Shown one piece after another: positions 25,622-34,679 of a stretch of DNA of 64,000 nucleotides. Both the position numbers and the translations under genes were made by a program. The notes below the pieces were generated by a model, which ran no database searches, had not been told where the DNA came from, and was given only the letters and a program-made list of their open reading frames with translations. The stretch is from NCBI GenBank assembly GCA_019187225.1, contig JABAQQ010000033.1, forward strand, positions 141,885 to 205,884, in the 5' to 3' direction. The stretch comes from Saprospiraceae bacterium (GTDB lineage Bacteria > Bacteroidota > Bacteroidia > Chitinophagales > Saprospiraceae). Each line of letters starts with the position of its first letter. Within the stretch, counting starts at the first letter, position 1.

Positions 25622-27817
25622 ATGTTGAATTTTAACAGCCCCTTCGGCAAATTTGATTTAGATAAATTTCTCCTGGACATGAAATTGAAATCGTCCGTCG
25701 TATTTTTCTCCTTCCTCGGCATCGCGGGCATCGCGTTTTTTGTCAGTCAGTTCAATCCTTTCCGCACTCCCGCATCGAGCCCCGAAAAGGAAGCCGCACT
25801 CATGCAGGCCATTCTGCAGGGATTGAACCGCTTGCATTTTCAACCCAAAGAAATAGATGACAAATTTTCGCAACAAGTCTACGATCTTTATCTGAAAGAC
25901 GTGGACGGCGGCAAACGCTTTTTCATTCAAAGCGAAATTGCCCAACTGAAGAGCTTCGAAAAACAATTGGACGACGAAGCCAACAGAGGTACCTTCCATT
26001 TCTTCGATCTCTCTGTCATGCTCATGGATAAAGCGATCGTGAAAACCCAGAACTGGTATCGCGAGATATTGGCCAAACCTCTGGATTTCAATAAAAACGA
26101 AATAATGGAAGGCGACGGCAAAAAACTCGATTGGGCAAAAGACGACGCCGAATTGCGCGACCGATGGGAAAAGCAAATGAAATACGAAGTGATCTCGCGC
26201 ATTACCGACGAACTCGAAAAGCAGGAAAAACCGGATTTCAAGGGCGAGAAAAAATCTTTCGCGCAACTCGAAGAAGAACAGCGCAAAAAAGTGCTCGATA
26301 CTTATGACAAATGGTTCAAGCGCCTGCAGAAAACCGATCGTCCCCGCCGTCTGGAAATATACCTGAACGCTTTTACCAACGTCTTCGACCCGCACTCCGG
26401 CTATTTTTCTCCTAAAGAAAAGGAGAATTTTGACATCCAGATGTCAGGCAAACTCGAAGGCATCGGTGCGCGTTTGCAGACCGACGACGAAAAAACCATC
26501 GTCTCCGAGATCGTACCGGGCGGCCCGGCCTGGAAACAGGGCGTTCTCCAGCCCAAAGACGCGATCCTTAAGGTCGCCCAGGGCGAAAACGATGCGGAAT
26601 CGGTAGACGTGATGGGTTGGGACCTCGACGATGTAGTGGGTAAAATCCGCGGGCCGAAAGGCACAAAAGTGACGCTGACGATCCAAAAACCCGATGGCGC
26701 GGAGAAAGTGATCACCATTACCCGCGACGTGGTCATCATGGAAGAGGGTTTTGCCAAGTCGCTCATGCTCAGCGCCAATACCGCCCAGGACAAAGTGGGC
26801 TATATCTACCTGCCGAAATTTTATGCCGATTTCACTTCGCAGGGACTTACTTCCTGCGCAGCGGATGTAGCGAAAGAGATCGAAAAACTGAAGAAAGAAA
26901 ACGTGAAAGGCATCATCCTCGACCTGCGCGGCAATGGCGGCGGTTCGCTCCGCGATGTGGTGCAAATGAGCGGACTTTTCATCGAGGAAGGTCCCATTGT
27001 ACAGGTGAAAAACCGGGCGCGCAAACCCGAGATCATGACCGACAACGACCCCCGCGTTCAATGGGGTGGTCCGCTTGTCGTCATGGTGAATAGTTTCAGC
27101 GCGTCGGCCTCCGAAATCCTCGCCGCCGCTATGCAGGACTACGGCCGCGCCGTTATCGTCGGATCGGCAGGCACATACGGCAAAGGCACGGTGCAGCGCT
27201 TCCTCGATCTCGACAATTCCACCGGCGACGAGTCGGTAAAGCCTTTGGGTGAAATGAAACTGACCATCCAGAAATTTTACCGCATCACCGGCAAAACAAC
27301 GCAACTCGACGGTGTAAAACCCGATATCGTGCTGCCCGACTTCTACAACCTCGTAGACCTCGGCGAGCGCGAAAATGATTACCCGCTCGAATCCACTACC
27401 ATCGAGGCCGTGCCGTTCAACCAAAATGCATATCACATCACCGATCTGGCCAAACTCAAAACAACCAGCGAAGCCCGCGTCAATGCCGACGAAACGTTTA
27501 AAAAAGTAAACGAAAATGCCGTGCGTTTGCGCAAGATAAAAGATCAGTCCCAATACCCCCTGCAGGCAGAAAAATTCCGCCAGTGGCATAAACGCCAGGA
27601 AGAAGAAGCCGACAGATACGACAACCTGTTCAAACCCATCGAAGGCTTCAACCTGGCCAATCTTGTTGCCGATATGCCGCAAATTCAAAGCGACACATCC
27701 CGGCAGGCGCGCAACGACAGCTGGGTGAAAGACAAACAAAAAGACATCCAACTCTATGAGGCGTACCGCATCATGCAGGACATGATCAGGTTGGATGCGC
27801 TGGCGGGGAAGAATTGA
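25622..27817 (+). CDS. prc: Tail-specific protease (Prc/CtpA, peptidase S41)
   Basis: The protein cleaves periplasmic proteins from a C-terminal tail. Domains in order are an N-terminal signal/anchor ('SSVVFFSFLGIAGIAFFV'), an N-terminal helical domain (60-250), PDZ (about 255-350, 'IGARLQTDDEKTIVSEIVPGG'), the S41 protease core and a C-terminal helical domain as in E. coli Prc. The serine-lysine dyad is visible: Ser495 in 'SFSASASEI' and Lys521 in 'GTYGKGTVQ'. The ATG at 25622 gives 731 residues. An internal ATG at 25679 would begin directly at the hydrophobic segment and is a good alternative. The gene is convergent with bshA across a strong hairpin. Confidence 0.93.
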   Translation: MLNFNSPFGKFDLDKFLLDMKLKSSVVFFSFLGIAGIAFFVSQFNPFRTPASSPEKEAALMQAILQGLNRLHFQPKEIDDKFSQQVYDLYLKDVDGGKRFFIQSEIAQLKSFEKQLDDEANRGTFHFFDLSVMLMDKAIVKTQNWYREILAKPLDFNKNEIMEGDGKKLDWAKDDAELRDRWEKQMKYEVISRITDELEKQEKPDFKGEKKSFAQLEEEQRKKVLDTYDKWFKRLQKTDRPRRLEIYLNAFTNVFDPHSGYFSPKEKENFDIQMSGKLEGIGARLQTDDEKTIVSEIVPGGPAWKQGVLQPKDAILKVAQGENDAESVDVMGWDLDDVVGKIRGPKGTKVTLTIQKPDGAEKVITITRDVVIMEEGFAKSLMLSANTAQDKVGYIYLPKFYADFTSQGLTSCAADVAKEIEKLKKENVKGIILDLRGNGGGSLRDVVQMSGLFIEEGPIVQVKNRARKPEIMTDNDPRVQWGGPLVVMVNSFSASASEILAAAMQDYGRAVIVGSAGTYGKGTVQRFLDLDNSTGDESVKPLGEMKLTIQKFYRITGKTTQLDGVKPDIVLPDFYNLVDLGERENDYPLESTTIEAVPFNQNAYHITDLAKLKTTSEARVNADETFKKVNENAVRLRKIKDQSQYPLQAEKFRQWHKRQEEEADRYDNLFKPIEGFNLANLVADMPQIQSDTSRQARNDSWVKDKQKDIQLYEAYRIMQDMIRLDALAGKN

Positions 27818-27834
27818 GGGAAATTAGAAATTGG

Positions 27835-27894
27835 AAATTAGAAATTGAGCGCCCTGTTCCGGGTCATTGGAACAGGGCGCTCAATTTCTAATTT
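27835..27894. terminator. Bidirectional hairpin between prc and bshA
   Basis: Twenty-six bases at 27835-27860 pair perfectly with 27869-27894 around an 8-base loop. The stem has a GC core ('gcgccctgttcc') and AT-rich outer parts, so each strand ends its stem in an AT-rich stretch. It lies in the 101-base gap between two convergent genes, the expected place for a shared terminator. Confidence 0.7.
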
Positions 27895-27918
27895 CTAATT
27901 TCCAATTTTCCCACCTCT

Positions 27919-29082
27919 TCACTCCACCTGCACCACACTCCTTTCCAATACTTCCTCGTAATAGGCTTCGTAGTGCGGCAGGATATTTTCAATGTCGAAT
28001 CGTTTGGCCTGGGCGAGCGCGTTGCCGCGGAATTTTTGCAGCATTTCTTCGTCGCTGAGCAATTGTATGGCGTAGTGCGCCATTTCGTCCACGTTGCCGG
28101 GACAACTGAGAAAACCCGTGACGCCGTGGATGTTCACTTCCGGCAGGCCGCCGCTGTTGGACGAGATCACCGGAACTTCGCAGGCCATGGCTTCGAGTGC
28201 TGCGAGGCCGAAACTTTCATTTTCAGAAGGGATCAGGAACAGATCGCAGATAGCGAGCAATTCTTCAACGGCATCCTGTTTGCCGAGGAAGCGCACTACA
28301 TTCGTCAGGCCCAGCTCGCGGCTGAGGCGTTCGACGTTCTGGCGTTCCGGACCGTCGCCGATCATCAGAAGTTTCGACGGTACTTTGTCGTGTACCTGCT
28401 TGAAGATCAGGATGACGTCTTCCACCCGTTTCACCTTGCGGAAATTGGAAGTATGCGCCAGGATGCGTTCGCCTTCGGGTGCGATGATCTTTTTGAAGTG
28501 TTCCTTGTTGGTTTTTCTAAACCTTTCAAAATCAATGAAATTATAAATCACCCGGATGTCGCGCTGGATGTCGAACAAGCGCAGGGTGTCGTCTTTCAGG
28601 TTTTGGGATACCGCCGTCACGCCGTCGCTTTTGTTGATGCTGAATTCCACGACGGGTGCGAAAGCGCGGTTGTTGCCCACCAGCGTAATATCCGTGCCGT
28701 GCAGGGTCGTGACCACCGGCACGTAGCGCCCCTGCGAGATCAGTATCTTTTTGGCCATGTAAGCCACCGCCGCATGCGGAATAGCGTAATGGACGTGCAG
28801 CAAGTCGAGGTTGGAATACTGCACTACGTCAACGATTTTGGACGCCAACGCCGTGTCGTAAGGCGGGTATTCGAACAGCGGATAATCTTCGTTGTCCACT
28901 TCATGATAAAATACATTGGCGTCGAAATGGGCGAGCCGAACGGGGCGGCGATAGGTGATGAAGTGGATTTCGTGGCCTTTTCGGGCAAGTCCGAGGCCGA
29001 GTTCGGTGGCGACCACGCCCGAGCCGCCATAAGTCGGGTAACAAACGATACCGATTTTCATTCCGTGCTGTTTATTGTTCAT
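27919..29082 (-). CDS. bshA: N-acetyl-alpha-D-glucosaminyl L-malate synthase (bacillithiol synthesis)
   Basis: BshA joins L-malate and N-acetylglucosamine (from UDP-GlcNAc) in the first step of bacillithiol synthesis. The protein matches the family from 'MKIGIVCYPTYGGSGV' through 'ATELGLGLARKGHEIHFIT', 'VTTLHGTDITLVG', 'ISNFRKVKRVEDV'-like sequence (here 'TSNFRKVKRVEDV') and 'ENESFGLAALEAMACEVPV' with the GT4 ExxxxxxxE-type loop. The frame is open to 29196, but the family begins at or just before 'MKIGIV'. I take the ATG at 29082 (387 residues); 29061 is also possible. No other bacillithiol gene (bshB, bshC) is in the window. Confidence 0.95.
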   Translation of the reverse strand: MNNKQHGMKIGIVCYPTYGGSGVVATELGLGLARKGHEIHFITYRRPVRLAHFDANVFYHEVDNEDYPLFEYPPYDTALASKIVDVVQYSNLDLLHVHYAIPHAAVAYMAKKILISQGRYVPVVTTLHGTDITLVGNNRAFAPVVEFSINKSDGVTAVSQNLKDDTLRLFDIQRDIRVIYNFIDFERFRKTNKEHFKKIIAPEGERILAHTSNFRKVKRVEDVILIFKQVHDKVPSKLLMIGDGPERQNVERLSRELGLTNVVRFLGKQDAVEELLAICDLFLIPSENESFGLAALEAMACEVPVISSNSGGLPEVNIHGVTGFLSCPGNVDEMAHYAIQLLSDEEMLQKFRGNALAQAKRFDIENILPHYEAYYEEVLERSVVQVE

Positions 29083-29128
29083 CGAACGTGAGCCATAACA
29101 AACATTTTCCCCGCTTTGTTGCCGTCTT

Positions 29129-31378
29129 TTACCGGACGACTGACACCGATCCACTCCTTGAAAAATCCGAAACCGTATTTCCGTTTGACAGAACACCTCT
29201 TATCTGAAAGACATATACGCCCGGCGCTACTGTGCGTCCCCGCGAAGTGCCATCCCAAAATTGCACCGGGTCTTTGCTTTCAAACACCAGATTACCCCAA
29301 CGGTCGAAGATGCGCAGCGAATATTCGAGCGCCAGGCAATTCGTATAGATGCCGAATGCTCCGTTTTCGCCTCCCGAATCCGGCCTGATCACATTGGGTA
29401 AATAAACGAAACATTCCGGACAGGGAGTCAATGCGACCTGCATGGAGTCGGCCAGCATGCAGCCTTCCGGTGAAGTAGCCAGTAAGGTATACATGCCTGC
29501 GGTATAAATAAACCTGCCTGTTCCCGGGAAGCCATCCGCCCAGACAAATTGCCAATCCTGGGGCGTCGGTATTTCGAGATAAAGTGGCGTGTTTTCACAG
29601 GAAAAGGTATCAGCCGGCAAGGGTTCCCGGGGAAAATCAACGGTCTTTACCTGTACGGCGCCAACATCGGAACAGCCCACCGCATTGGTTACAGTGACCG
29701 AAAAATTGCCCGGCGCTTTTGCCCACCGGCTGGCAAGCGCGACGCCGTCGTTCCAATGATACTGCCAGCCCGGACCACTGCCGGGGTTGATCAGGATGCT
29801 GCTGTCCGGGCATACCAAAGTATCGGATGGCAGCACTAGCGCCGGCTTTTCTCCGATGCGGATGTTGACTTGGGTCGTATCGCGGCACCCCGCTTGTTCG
29901 AGGATATGCAGGACGGTGAAATTGCCGGTATCGGGAAAAATGACGCCCGGCGGTTCCGGCCCGTAAAAACGGTCAGGGACGCCTCCCTCCAACAACCACT
30001 TCGAAGCACCCGTCGTCAGACTGTCGCGATGAAAAACAAACGCATCGCCGGTACAGCCGCTCGTATCGGAAATCAGGATATCCGCGTTGAATGATGGCAG
30101 TGGCGCGCAATAATCGGTGCTGGTCAATGTTTGAAATACCGACGTCGCCGGCCGGGCGACGATGTGGGTGACATTTTCGGTTGTCCAGGAGGGTGGGGGG
30201 AGCGGCTGCAACAAGGTATCGCGCATATTGACCTGGCACAATTGTCCTGCGGGGCAAGCATCGAGGCGGCCATCCGCATTGGTTTTGACAAAAACGAAGG
30301 CCCGCAGCGGGTTGTTTGTGCTGAACGATGTCCAGGCCCATCCACCGCCGGGAAGGGCGAGCAATTTGTTGAACGCGGCTTCTTTCGACGGCAGGAAATG
30401 ACCTCTTGAAAAATTTCCGTTCAGATCGAATTGCATCAACAGGCGTTGTTCCTCCAACGCCGCGCTTTGAAAGGACACCATGAGGCTGTCATGGGCGCCG
30501 TTGAAAGCCAATGCACCGTAGAAATACGCGTCTGCCGGCAGGCAGGGCACTTTTGTCCATTGCAATTGTCCGTTCTGAATCTGACCCAGGAGTATCTTTT
30601 CCGCCGTATTGCCAAGAAAAAACAGGCGCCCGTCGGGGTGCTCGAGGGCGTGCATGAATGTAAAACCGCCCAGCGAAAGCACGTTGGTAAAATTCCCCGC
30701 ATCATCGAGCACAGCCAGATGGCCGGCGGAAAGGTTGGCATTCTCGGTGTGCAGCAGGAGCAAAATTCGCTGGCCGGCCAACGCTTGTGTGCCGGAAATG
30801 GCGACCGTCCCCAAGTCCGACGATAAGTCTTTTTCCCAAAGCACGGTACCGTTGTCGGCCAGACAAGCCAGGTAGCGTTTGTACGGCGACGGCGGATACC
30901 GGGCCGCCACAAAGGTGCGCCCACCGGAACGTTCCAGAAAATCGTCGAGCAAACCCACGCCGGCGATCTGGCGGTTCCATTGCACCATGCCGTCCGGCCC
31001 TAATTTTACCAAGGCCCATCCTTGCTGTACCACTTGCGACTGGTACGATTTGCTGACCATGACGATACAGCCATTATCACTTGTTGCCGCAATGGGGCCT
31101 TCCACAAATCCTTCGCTTCCCGTGATATTGGTATGCGCCCGCAACCGGACGCTCCATCCAACTGCACCGTCGGATTCCAGGCAGGTTACATGCAGGCGAA
31201 CGGAATCGTCGTTGACCATGTGCGACACCAGGAATTTGCCGTCGGGCCGCAGCGCGGCGTTGTACGGAATGACAGAGCCGCCGCCGGCAGGGGCGTATTC
31301 TTTCTGGAACGACTGGCCACACAACTGCCGGGCTGCAAGCAGCAGTAGCACGAGCAGGATGCGGCGGCGGTTCGGCAC
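29129..31378 (-). CDS. Large secreted protein with T9SS type B sorting domain
   Basis: The 749-residue protein has a signal peptide ('ILLVLLLLAARQLCGQ'). Residues about 25-390 look like a propeller of the kind seen in Bacteroidota ('LVSHMVNDDSVRL', 'HPDGRLFFLGN'). Two or three PKD/Ig-like segments with Cys pairs follow (about 430-650, e.g. 'VCPDSSILINPG'). The C-terminal 95 residues, from 'CFVYLPNVIRPDSGGENG' through 'IFDRWGNLVFESKD' to 'GVYVFQIRG', are the gliding-motility-associated (type B) T9SS domain. The protein is exported to the cell surface or medium. It lies 46 bases upstream of bshA on the same strand, with no functional link apparent. Confidence 0.88.
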   Translation of the reverse strand: MPNRRRILLVLLLLAARQLCGQSFQKEYAPAGGGSVIPYNAALRPDGKFLVSHMVNDDSVRLHVTCLESDGAVGWSVRLRAHTNITGSEGFVEGPIAATSDNGCIVMVSKSYQSQVVQQGWALVKLGPDGMVQWNRQIAGVGLLDDFLERSGGRTFVAARYPPSPYKRYLACLADNGTVLWEKDLSSDLGTVAISGTQALAGQRILLLLHTENANLSAGHLAVLDDAGNFTNVLSLGGFTFMHALEHPDGRLFFLGNTAEKILLGQIQNGQLQWTKVPCLPADAYFYGALAFNGAHDSLMVSFQSAALEEQRLLMQFDLNGNFSRGHFLPSKEAAFNKLLALPGGGWAWTSFSTNNPLRAFVFVKTNADGRLDACPAGQLCQVNMRDTLLQPLPPPSWTTENVTHIVARPATSVFQTLTSTDYCAPLPSFNADILISDTSGCTGDAFVFHRDSLTTGASKWLLEGGVPDRFYGPEPPGVIFPDTGNFTVLHILEQAGCRDTTQVNIRIGEKPALVLPSDTLVCPDSSILINPGSGPGWQYHWNDGVALASRWAKAPGNFSVTVTNAVGCSDVGAVQVKTVDFPREPLPADTFSCENTPLYLEIPTPQDWQFVWADGFPGTGRFIYTAGMYTLLATSPEGCMLADSMQVALTPCPECFVYLPNVIRPDSGGENGAFGIYTNCLALEYSLRIFDRWGNLVFESKDPVQFWDGTSRGRTVAPGVYVFQIRGVLSNGNTVSDFSRSGSVSVVR

Positions 31379-31457
31379 GGTGAAAGTTTTTTCAAAACTA
31401 TATAAAAAATGCCAAACGGAGTGCGCAAATGTGCTTAAAGGCTAATTTTGGAGCATA

Positions 31458-32306
31458 TCAGCCTTTCAACACCAGGTTATCAATCAGTCGCACCTCTCCG
31501 GCGAAGGCCGCCGTGCAGGCTACGATAAAATCGCTGCCGGCCCAACGCGCTACCGGTAAAAGCGAAATGCCGTCCACGATGTCGAAATATTCCGGTTGCA
31601 ATCCGGCTTCAGAAAGCCGTTGCATGGCTTCGGCCCCGATCTCCGTTGCCGGACGGGCTTCCAGTTCTTTTTTCGCCCATTGCAAGGTTTTATGGATTAC
31701 CGGCGCGATGGTTCGCATTTCAGGAGTGAGGCGCATGTTGCGGCTGCTCATGGCCAGGCCGTCGGCTTCGCGCACCGTGGGGCACATCACCAGTTCGACG
31801 GGCAGTTGCAGTTGGCGGATCATGTCGCGTACGATGCTCAGTTGCTGAAAATCTTTTTGTCCCATGTACAGCTGCTGCGGCTGCACGATGTCGAGCAGGC
31901 GTTTGACCACTGTCGCCATGCCTTTGAAGTGCCCGGGGCGGAACACGCCTTCCATCACTTTGTCGAGTTGTCTGAAGTCCAGTTCGATCGTCAGCTCTAT
32001 GCCGGGCGGATACACCTCTTCCACCGGGGGCATAAAAAGTGCGTCGCAATGGGCGCCGAGGAGCAGGGCCGCGTCTTTTTCCGGCAGCCGCGGGTATTTT
32101 TCCAGGTCTTTCGGGTCGTTGAACTGGGTGGGGTTGACGAAGATGCTGGCCACGGCGAGGCAGCCGTCGCGTTTGGCCATGCGGATAAGCTCGAGGTGGC
32201 CGTCGTGCAGGGCGCCCATGGTGGGCGCGAAGCCGATTTTATCGCCTTTGGCGCGCTGGCTGTCCAGCCAGGATTGCAGGTCGGCGACTTTTTTGAAAAG
32301 GAGCAT
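31458..32306 (-). CDS. panC: Pantoate--beta-alanine ligase (pantothenate synthetase)
   Basis: PanC condenses pantoate and beta-alanine with ATP to give pantothenate (coenzyme A pathway). The 282-residue protein has the HxGH-type nucleotide motif in 'PTMGALHDGHLELI', the family signature 'VASIFVNPTQFNDPKDLE', 'YMGQKDFQQLSIVR' and the KMSKS-equivalent 'SSRNMRLTPE'. It appears as a single gene here, without panB or panD. Confidence 0.97.
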   Translation of the reverse strand: MLLFKKVADLQSWLDSQRAKGDKIGFAPTMGALHDGHLELIRMAKRDGCLAVASIFVNPTQFNDPKDLEKYPRLPEKDAALLLGAHCDALFMPPVEEVYPPGIELTIELDFRQLDKVMEGVFRPGHFKGMATVVKRLLDIVQPQQLYMGQKDFQQLSIVRDMIRQLQLPVELVMCPTVREADGLAMSSRNMRLTPEMRTIAPVIHKTLQWAKKELEARPATEIGAEAMQRLSEAGLQPEYFDIVDGISLLPVARWAGSDFIVACTAAFAGEVRLIDNLVLKG

Positions 32307-32392
32307 TGAGGAGAAAGTTGGTTTTGAAGGGGCGAAGATTGGGAATTTCGCGGATTGTGCTATACCTCCTGCTGAAGCACATCCAGCCGGTA

Positions 32393-33130
32393 TTAACTGG
32401 TATTCTTTTGAACGCTAACACCTTTGATCAAAAGCCATAGAATAAACGGGATCTCTCCTGTAAAATAAGTGGGATAAATGAACTTTAAAACGGTTTTCAA
32501 CAGCTCAGGGAACAATATAAACGTAAAGCAGTGAATGATATAACCAAGACCGTTGACTATTAGCAATATCCCAAATATCCGGGGAATAAATCCGGACTTA
32601 TAGACCAGCCAGCCCAATGGCATCAGCCAGAGCCCCCAGTATACGGTCAGCATTTGAGCGGAATATTGGCTGATTTTGATAATGGTCATGCCTATATCCT
32701 GCGCCTGTTCTGTTGGGAATGATTGCAAAATATTCCCCTTAAAAATGTTCAGAGCAGTCATTTCCAGTGCATCTCCCGTAAATGCAACCGGGATAAATAT
32801 GATCACCAAGGCCACCATCAATTTGGCCTGATGCTCGTTTACCTGTTTGAGTAAACGATACAACAGCAATACAATGATCACAAACAGGATATTGGTAACT
32901 ACCCCGGCAGCCTTGCTCATTCGGAATAAAAATTCGTTTGCCAACATGCTATTGGCGGTGGCAGCAGCGTCCGTACCCGCCAATAGCTTTGGCTGAACAT
33001 AAGCAAAGATGCAGAAACCGGAGAGCGCAAGAATAAGATATAAGAAGCCGGCGAGCCTTGCAGTTTTGCGCAAATCCATGTCTGCAGCGTAGTTTGCCAT
33101 TGCGATTCTTGAATTTATGTTCAGTGTCAT
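32393..33130 (-). CDS. DUF4386 family membrane protein
   Basis: About 245 residues with six hydrophobic spans. The opening 'MDLRKTARLAGFLYLILALSG' and the middle 'TGDALEMTALN' are typical of DUF4386 integral membrane proteins, whose function is not known. Internal ATG codons (residues 11 and 18) are alternative starts; the last one begins right at the family motif. It is 15 bases downstream of the haloperoxidase-like gene on the same strand, so the two may share a transcript. Confidence 0.8.
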   Translation of the reverse strand: MTLNINSRIAMANYAADMDLRKTARLAGFLYLILALSGFCIFAYVQPKLLAGTDAAATANSMLANEFLFRMSKAAGVVTNILFVIIVLLLYRLLKQVNEHQAKLMVALVIIFIPVAFTGDALEMTALNIFKGNILQSFPTEQAQDIGMTIIKISQYSAQMLTVYWGLWLMPLGWLVYKSGFIPRIFGILLIVNGLGYIIHCFTFILFPELLKTVLKFIYPTYFTGEIPFILWLLIKGVSVQKNTS

Positions 33131-33145
33131 CGTTGATGTCAGAAG

Positions 33146-34522
33146 TCAATGCCTACCGGAAGAAACTGCCGGAGCATGATCTCGGGTATTCATCTTTGTA
33201 TGCTTGTCTGTCGCAGGTATATCGTCGGCTCCGTCGCCCCGCACTTTTTGAACGATCAGGGCGCCTACTTTCCGGCCCATCTCCAGTCCCACCTCGTTGT
33301 CGGTGCGGAAATGGATGCCCCCCTGGAAGCGTGATTCGGCTCCGTCTCTGGCTCTTTTCTGAAAATAGGCGCGTTCAGCCGGGAAGAAATAGGAGTACAG
33401 TTCGGCCATCACGCCGCCCACCATAGCGTGCCCGGAGGGATAGCCGGGGAAGGGTGGAGAGAAAAACAGTATCGGGTGGAAGGTGGTGTCGTACTGGTCG
33501 GGACGAGTACCCCAATAAGTGTACTTGGCATCCCAACAGGAAACAAAGCCGTCGTACGTCCCAATGGCGGCGATGGCGTACATCCTTGCAGCCCGGGGCG
33601 GGTTCAGGTGGAGGTTGTATTCGAATATTTTTTTACTGAGCACGTCATCCGTCTGGCTGGCAAAATGAAAAGCATTGGCTGTGGAGCGGAAGTTCGGCTT
33701 GAATTTTTTCAACTCCTCCATGTCTTTCGAAAAATCGGGCGGCGGGCCGGGCCGGAACTGGCTGCTGCTGTCCAGCACCACGGTCTTGCTGCGCCCGGCC
33801 AGCGGAAAGAGCGGCTGACCCTGCCACACGTTGGTTCCTTGCGGTCGCTTTCCATCCCAGGCCGTTTTGGGCACGAAACCTTTGGTGCGCCCGATTTCCG
33901 CTTCGGCGATCTGCCGGCCCAGGTCAAAGCCCGCCCTGGTGTCGCTGGGGAAAGCGACGCCGGCTGCTACCCGCGAAGCCAGTGCCCGTTGAGCCATGCG
34001 ATTCACTGAATCGGCCATTGCCGGATAAAAATGGGCAATAACCTTGACCGCCACACCCGCCGCCACGGAATACTCGCAGGGATAGGAGGGGCTGGCCGGT
34101 TCCGGCACAAGCGCCTTGATCCTGTTGTCGGCCCTGAAAGGCCGGGGGCGTTTGTAGGCATATTTGGTATCCCAGGTGGCAATGGTGGCGTCGTAGATGG
34201 CCACTCCGAGCAGCATGTTGGCCAGGGCGCCGTTGTGGCTGGTATCATACATCCAGAGTTTGTCCATCATGTTCTGCCAGCGATAACCGGGCGCCCCTGC
34301 ATTCCAGTACAGGACCTGTTGCAGACCCGCAGAGTCGAGTTCCCGTTGCCTGGCCAATACCTGGGCGATTTCCGCCTTGTAGGCGGGCGGCGCGGGCAGG
34401 CGCCATTCCTTGCCCGATGAAATAAACCAGGTTTTCCAGGTGCCGGCAGCAGGTTCAACCTGGGCGTGTACATAAGGCGCTGCAAAGAGTGCCATCGCGA
34501 TAAAGAGAAAGATCTTGTTCAT
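33146..34522 (-). CDS. PAP2 / vanadium-dependent haloperoxidase-like secreted protein
   Basis: The start is placed at the ATG 34522, which gives a clean signal peptide ('KIFLFIAMALFAAPYVHAQ') and 458 residues; the longer frame to 34627 is intergenic. The C-terminal half carries the complete phosphatase/haloperoxidase signature: K-x6-RP ('KYTYWGTRP'), PSGH ('YPSGHAMVGG') and SR-x5-H-x3-D ('SRFQGGIHFRTD'). The N-terminal half repeats the pattern in worn form: 'KYAYKRPRP', 'YPCEYSVAAG' in place of PSGH, and 'SRVAAGVAFPSD' without the His. Only the second half is likely to bind vanadate or phosphate. Whether it is a haloperoxidase or an acid phosphatase cannot be decided by reading. Divergent from the LytS gene. 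Confidence 0.83.
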   Translation of the reverse strand: MNKIFLFIAMALFAAPYVHAQVEPAAGTWKTWFISSGKEWRLPAPPAYKAEIAQVLARQRELDSAGLQQVLYWNAGAPGYRWQNMMDKLWMYDTSHNGALANMLLGVAIYDATIATWDTKYAYKRPRPFRADNRIKALVPEPASPSYPCEYSVAAGVAVKVIAHFYPAMADSVNRMAQRALASRVAAGVAFPSDTRAGFDLGRQIAEAEIGRTKGFVPKTAWDGKRPQGTNVWQGQPLFPLAGRSKTVVLDSSSQFRPGPPPDFSKDMEELKKFKPNFRSTANAFHFASQTDDVLSKKIFEYNLHLNPPRAARMYAIAAIGTYDGFVSCWDAKYTYWGTRPDQYDTTFHPILFFSPPFPGYPSGHAMVGGVMAELYSYFFPAERAYFQKRARDGAESRFQGGIHFRTDNEVGLEMGRKVGALIVQKVRGDGADDIPATDKHTKMNTRDHAPAVSSGRH

Positions 34523-34655
34523 AAGCTTGCATTTTCCCGCAAGAATATCCGCCCGAAAAAAATGCCCCAAACGGGCGTCAACAAACAGCAGATCATCGTC
34601 AACAATCAACGGTCTCCGGTCAACCAATACAAGACCCCGATTGGCTATTTCTCTT

Positions 34656-34663
34656 TAGGTTTG
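34656..34663 (+). promoter_or_regulatory. Putative -7 element for the lytS-lytR pair
   Basis: TAGGTTTG fits TAnnTTTG and ends 16 bases before the sensor ATG. The nearest TTG (34641) is only 12 bases upstream, closer than usual. Confidence 0.35.
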
Positions 34664-34679
34664 TCCGCAGAAAAGAACG

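Noticed and set aside
26444-27751. 435-codon minus-strand frame
   Set aside because: Antisense shadow of the tail-specific protease gene, whose catalytic dyad and domains are clear.
27973-29091. 372-codon plus-strand frame
   Set aside because: Antisense shadow of bshA.
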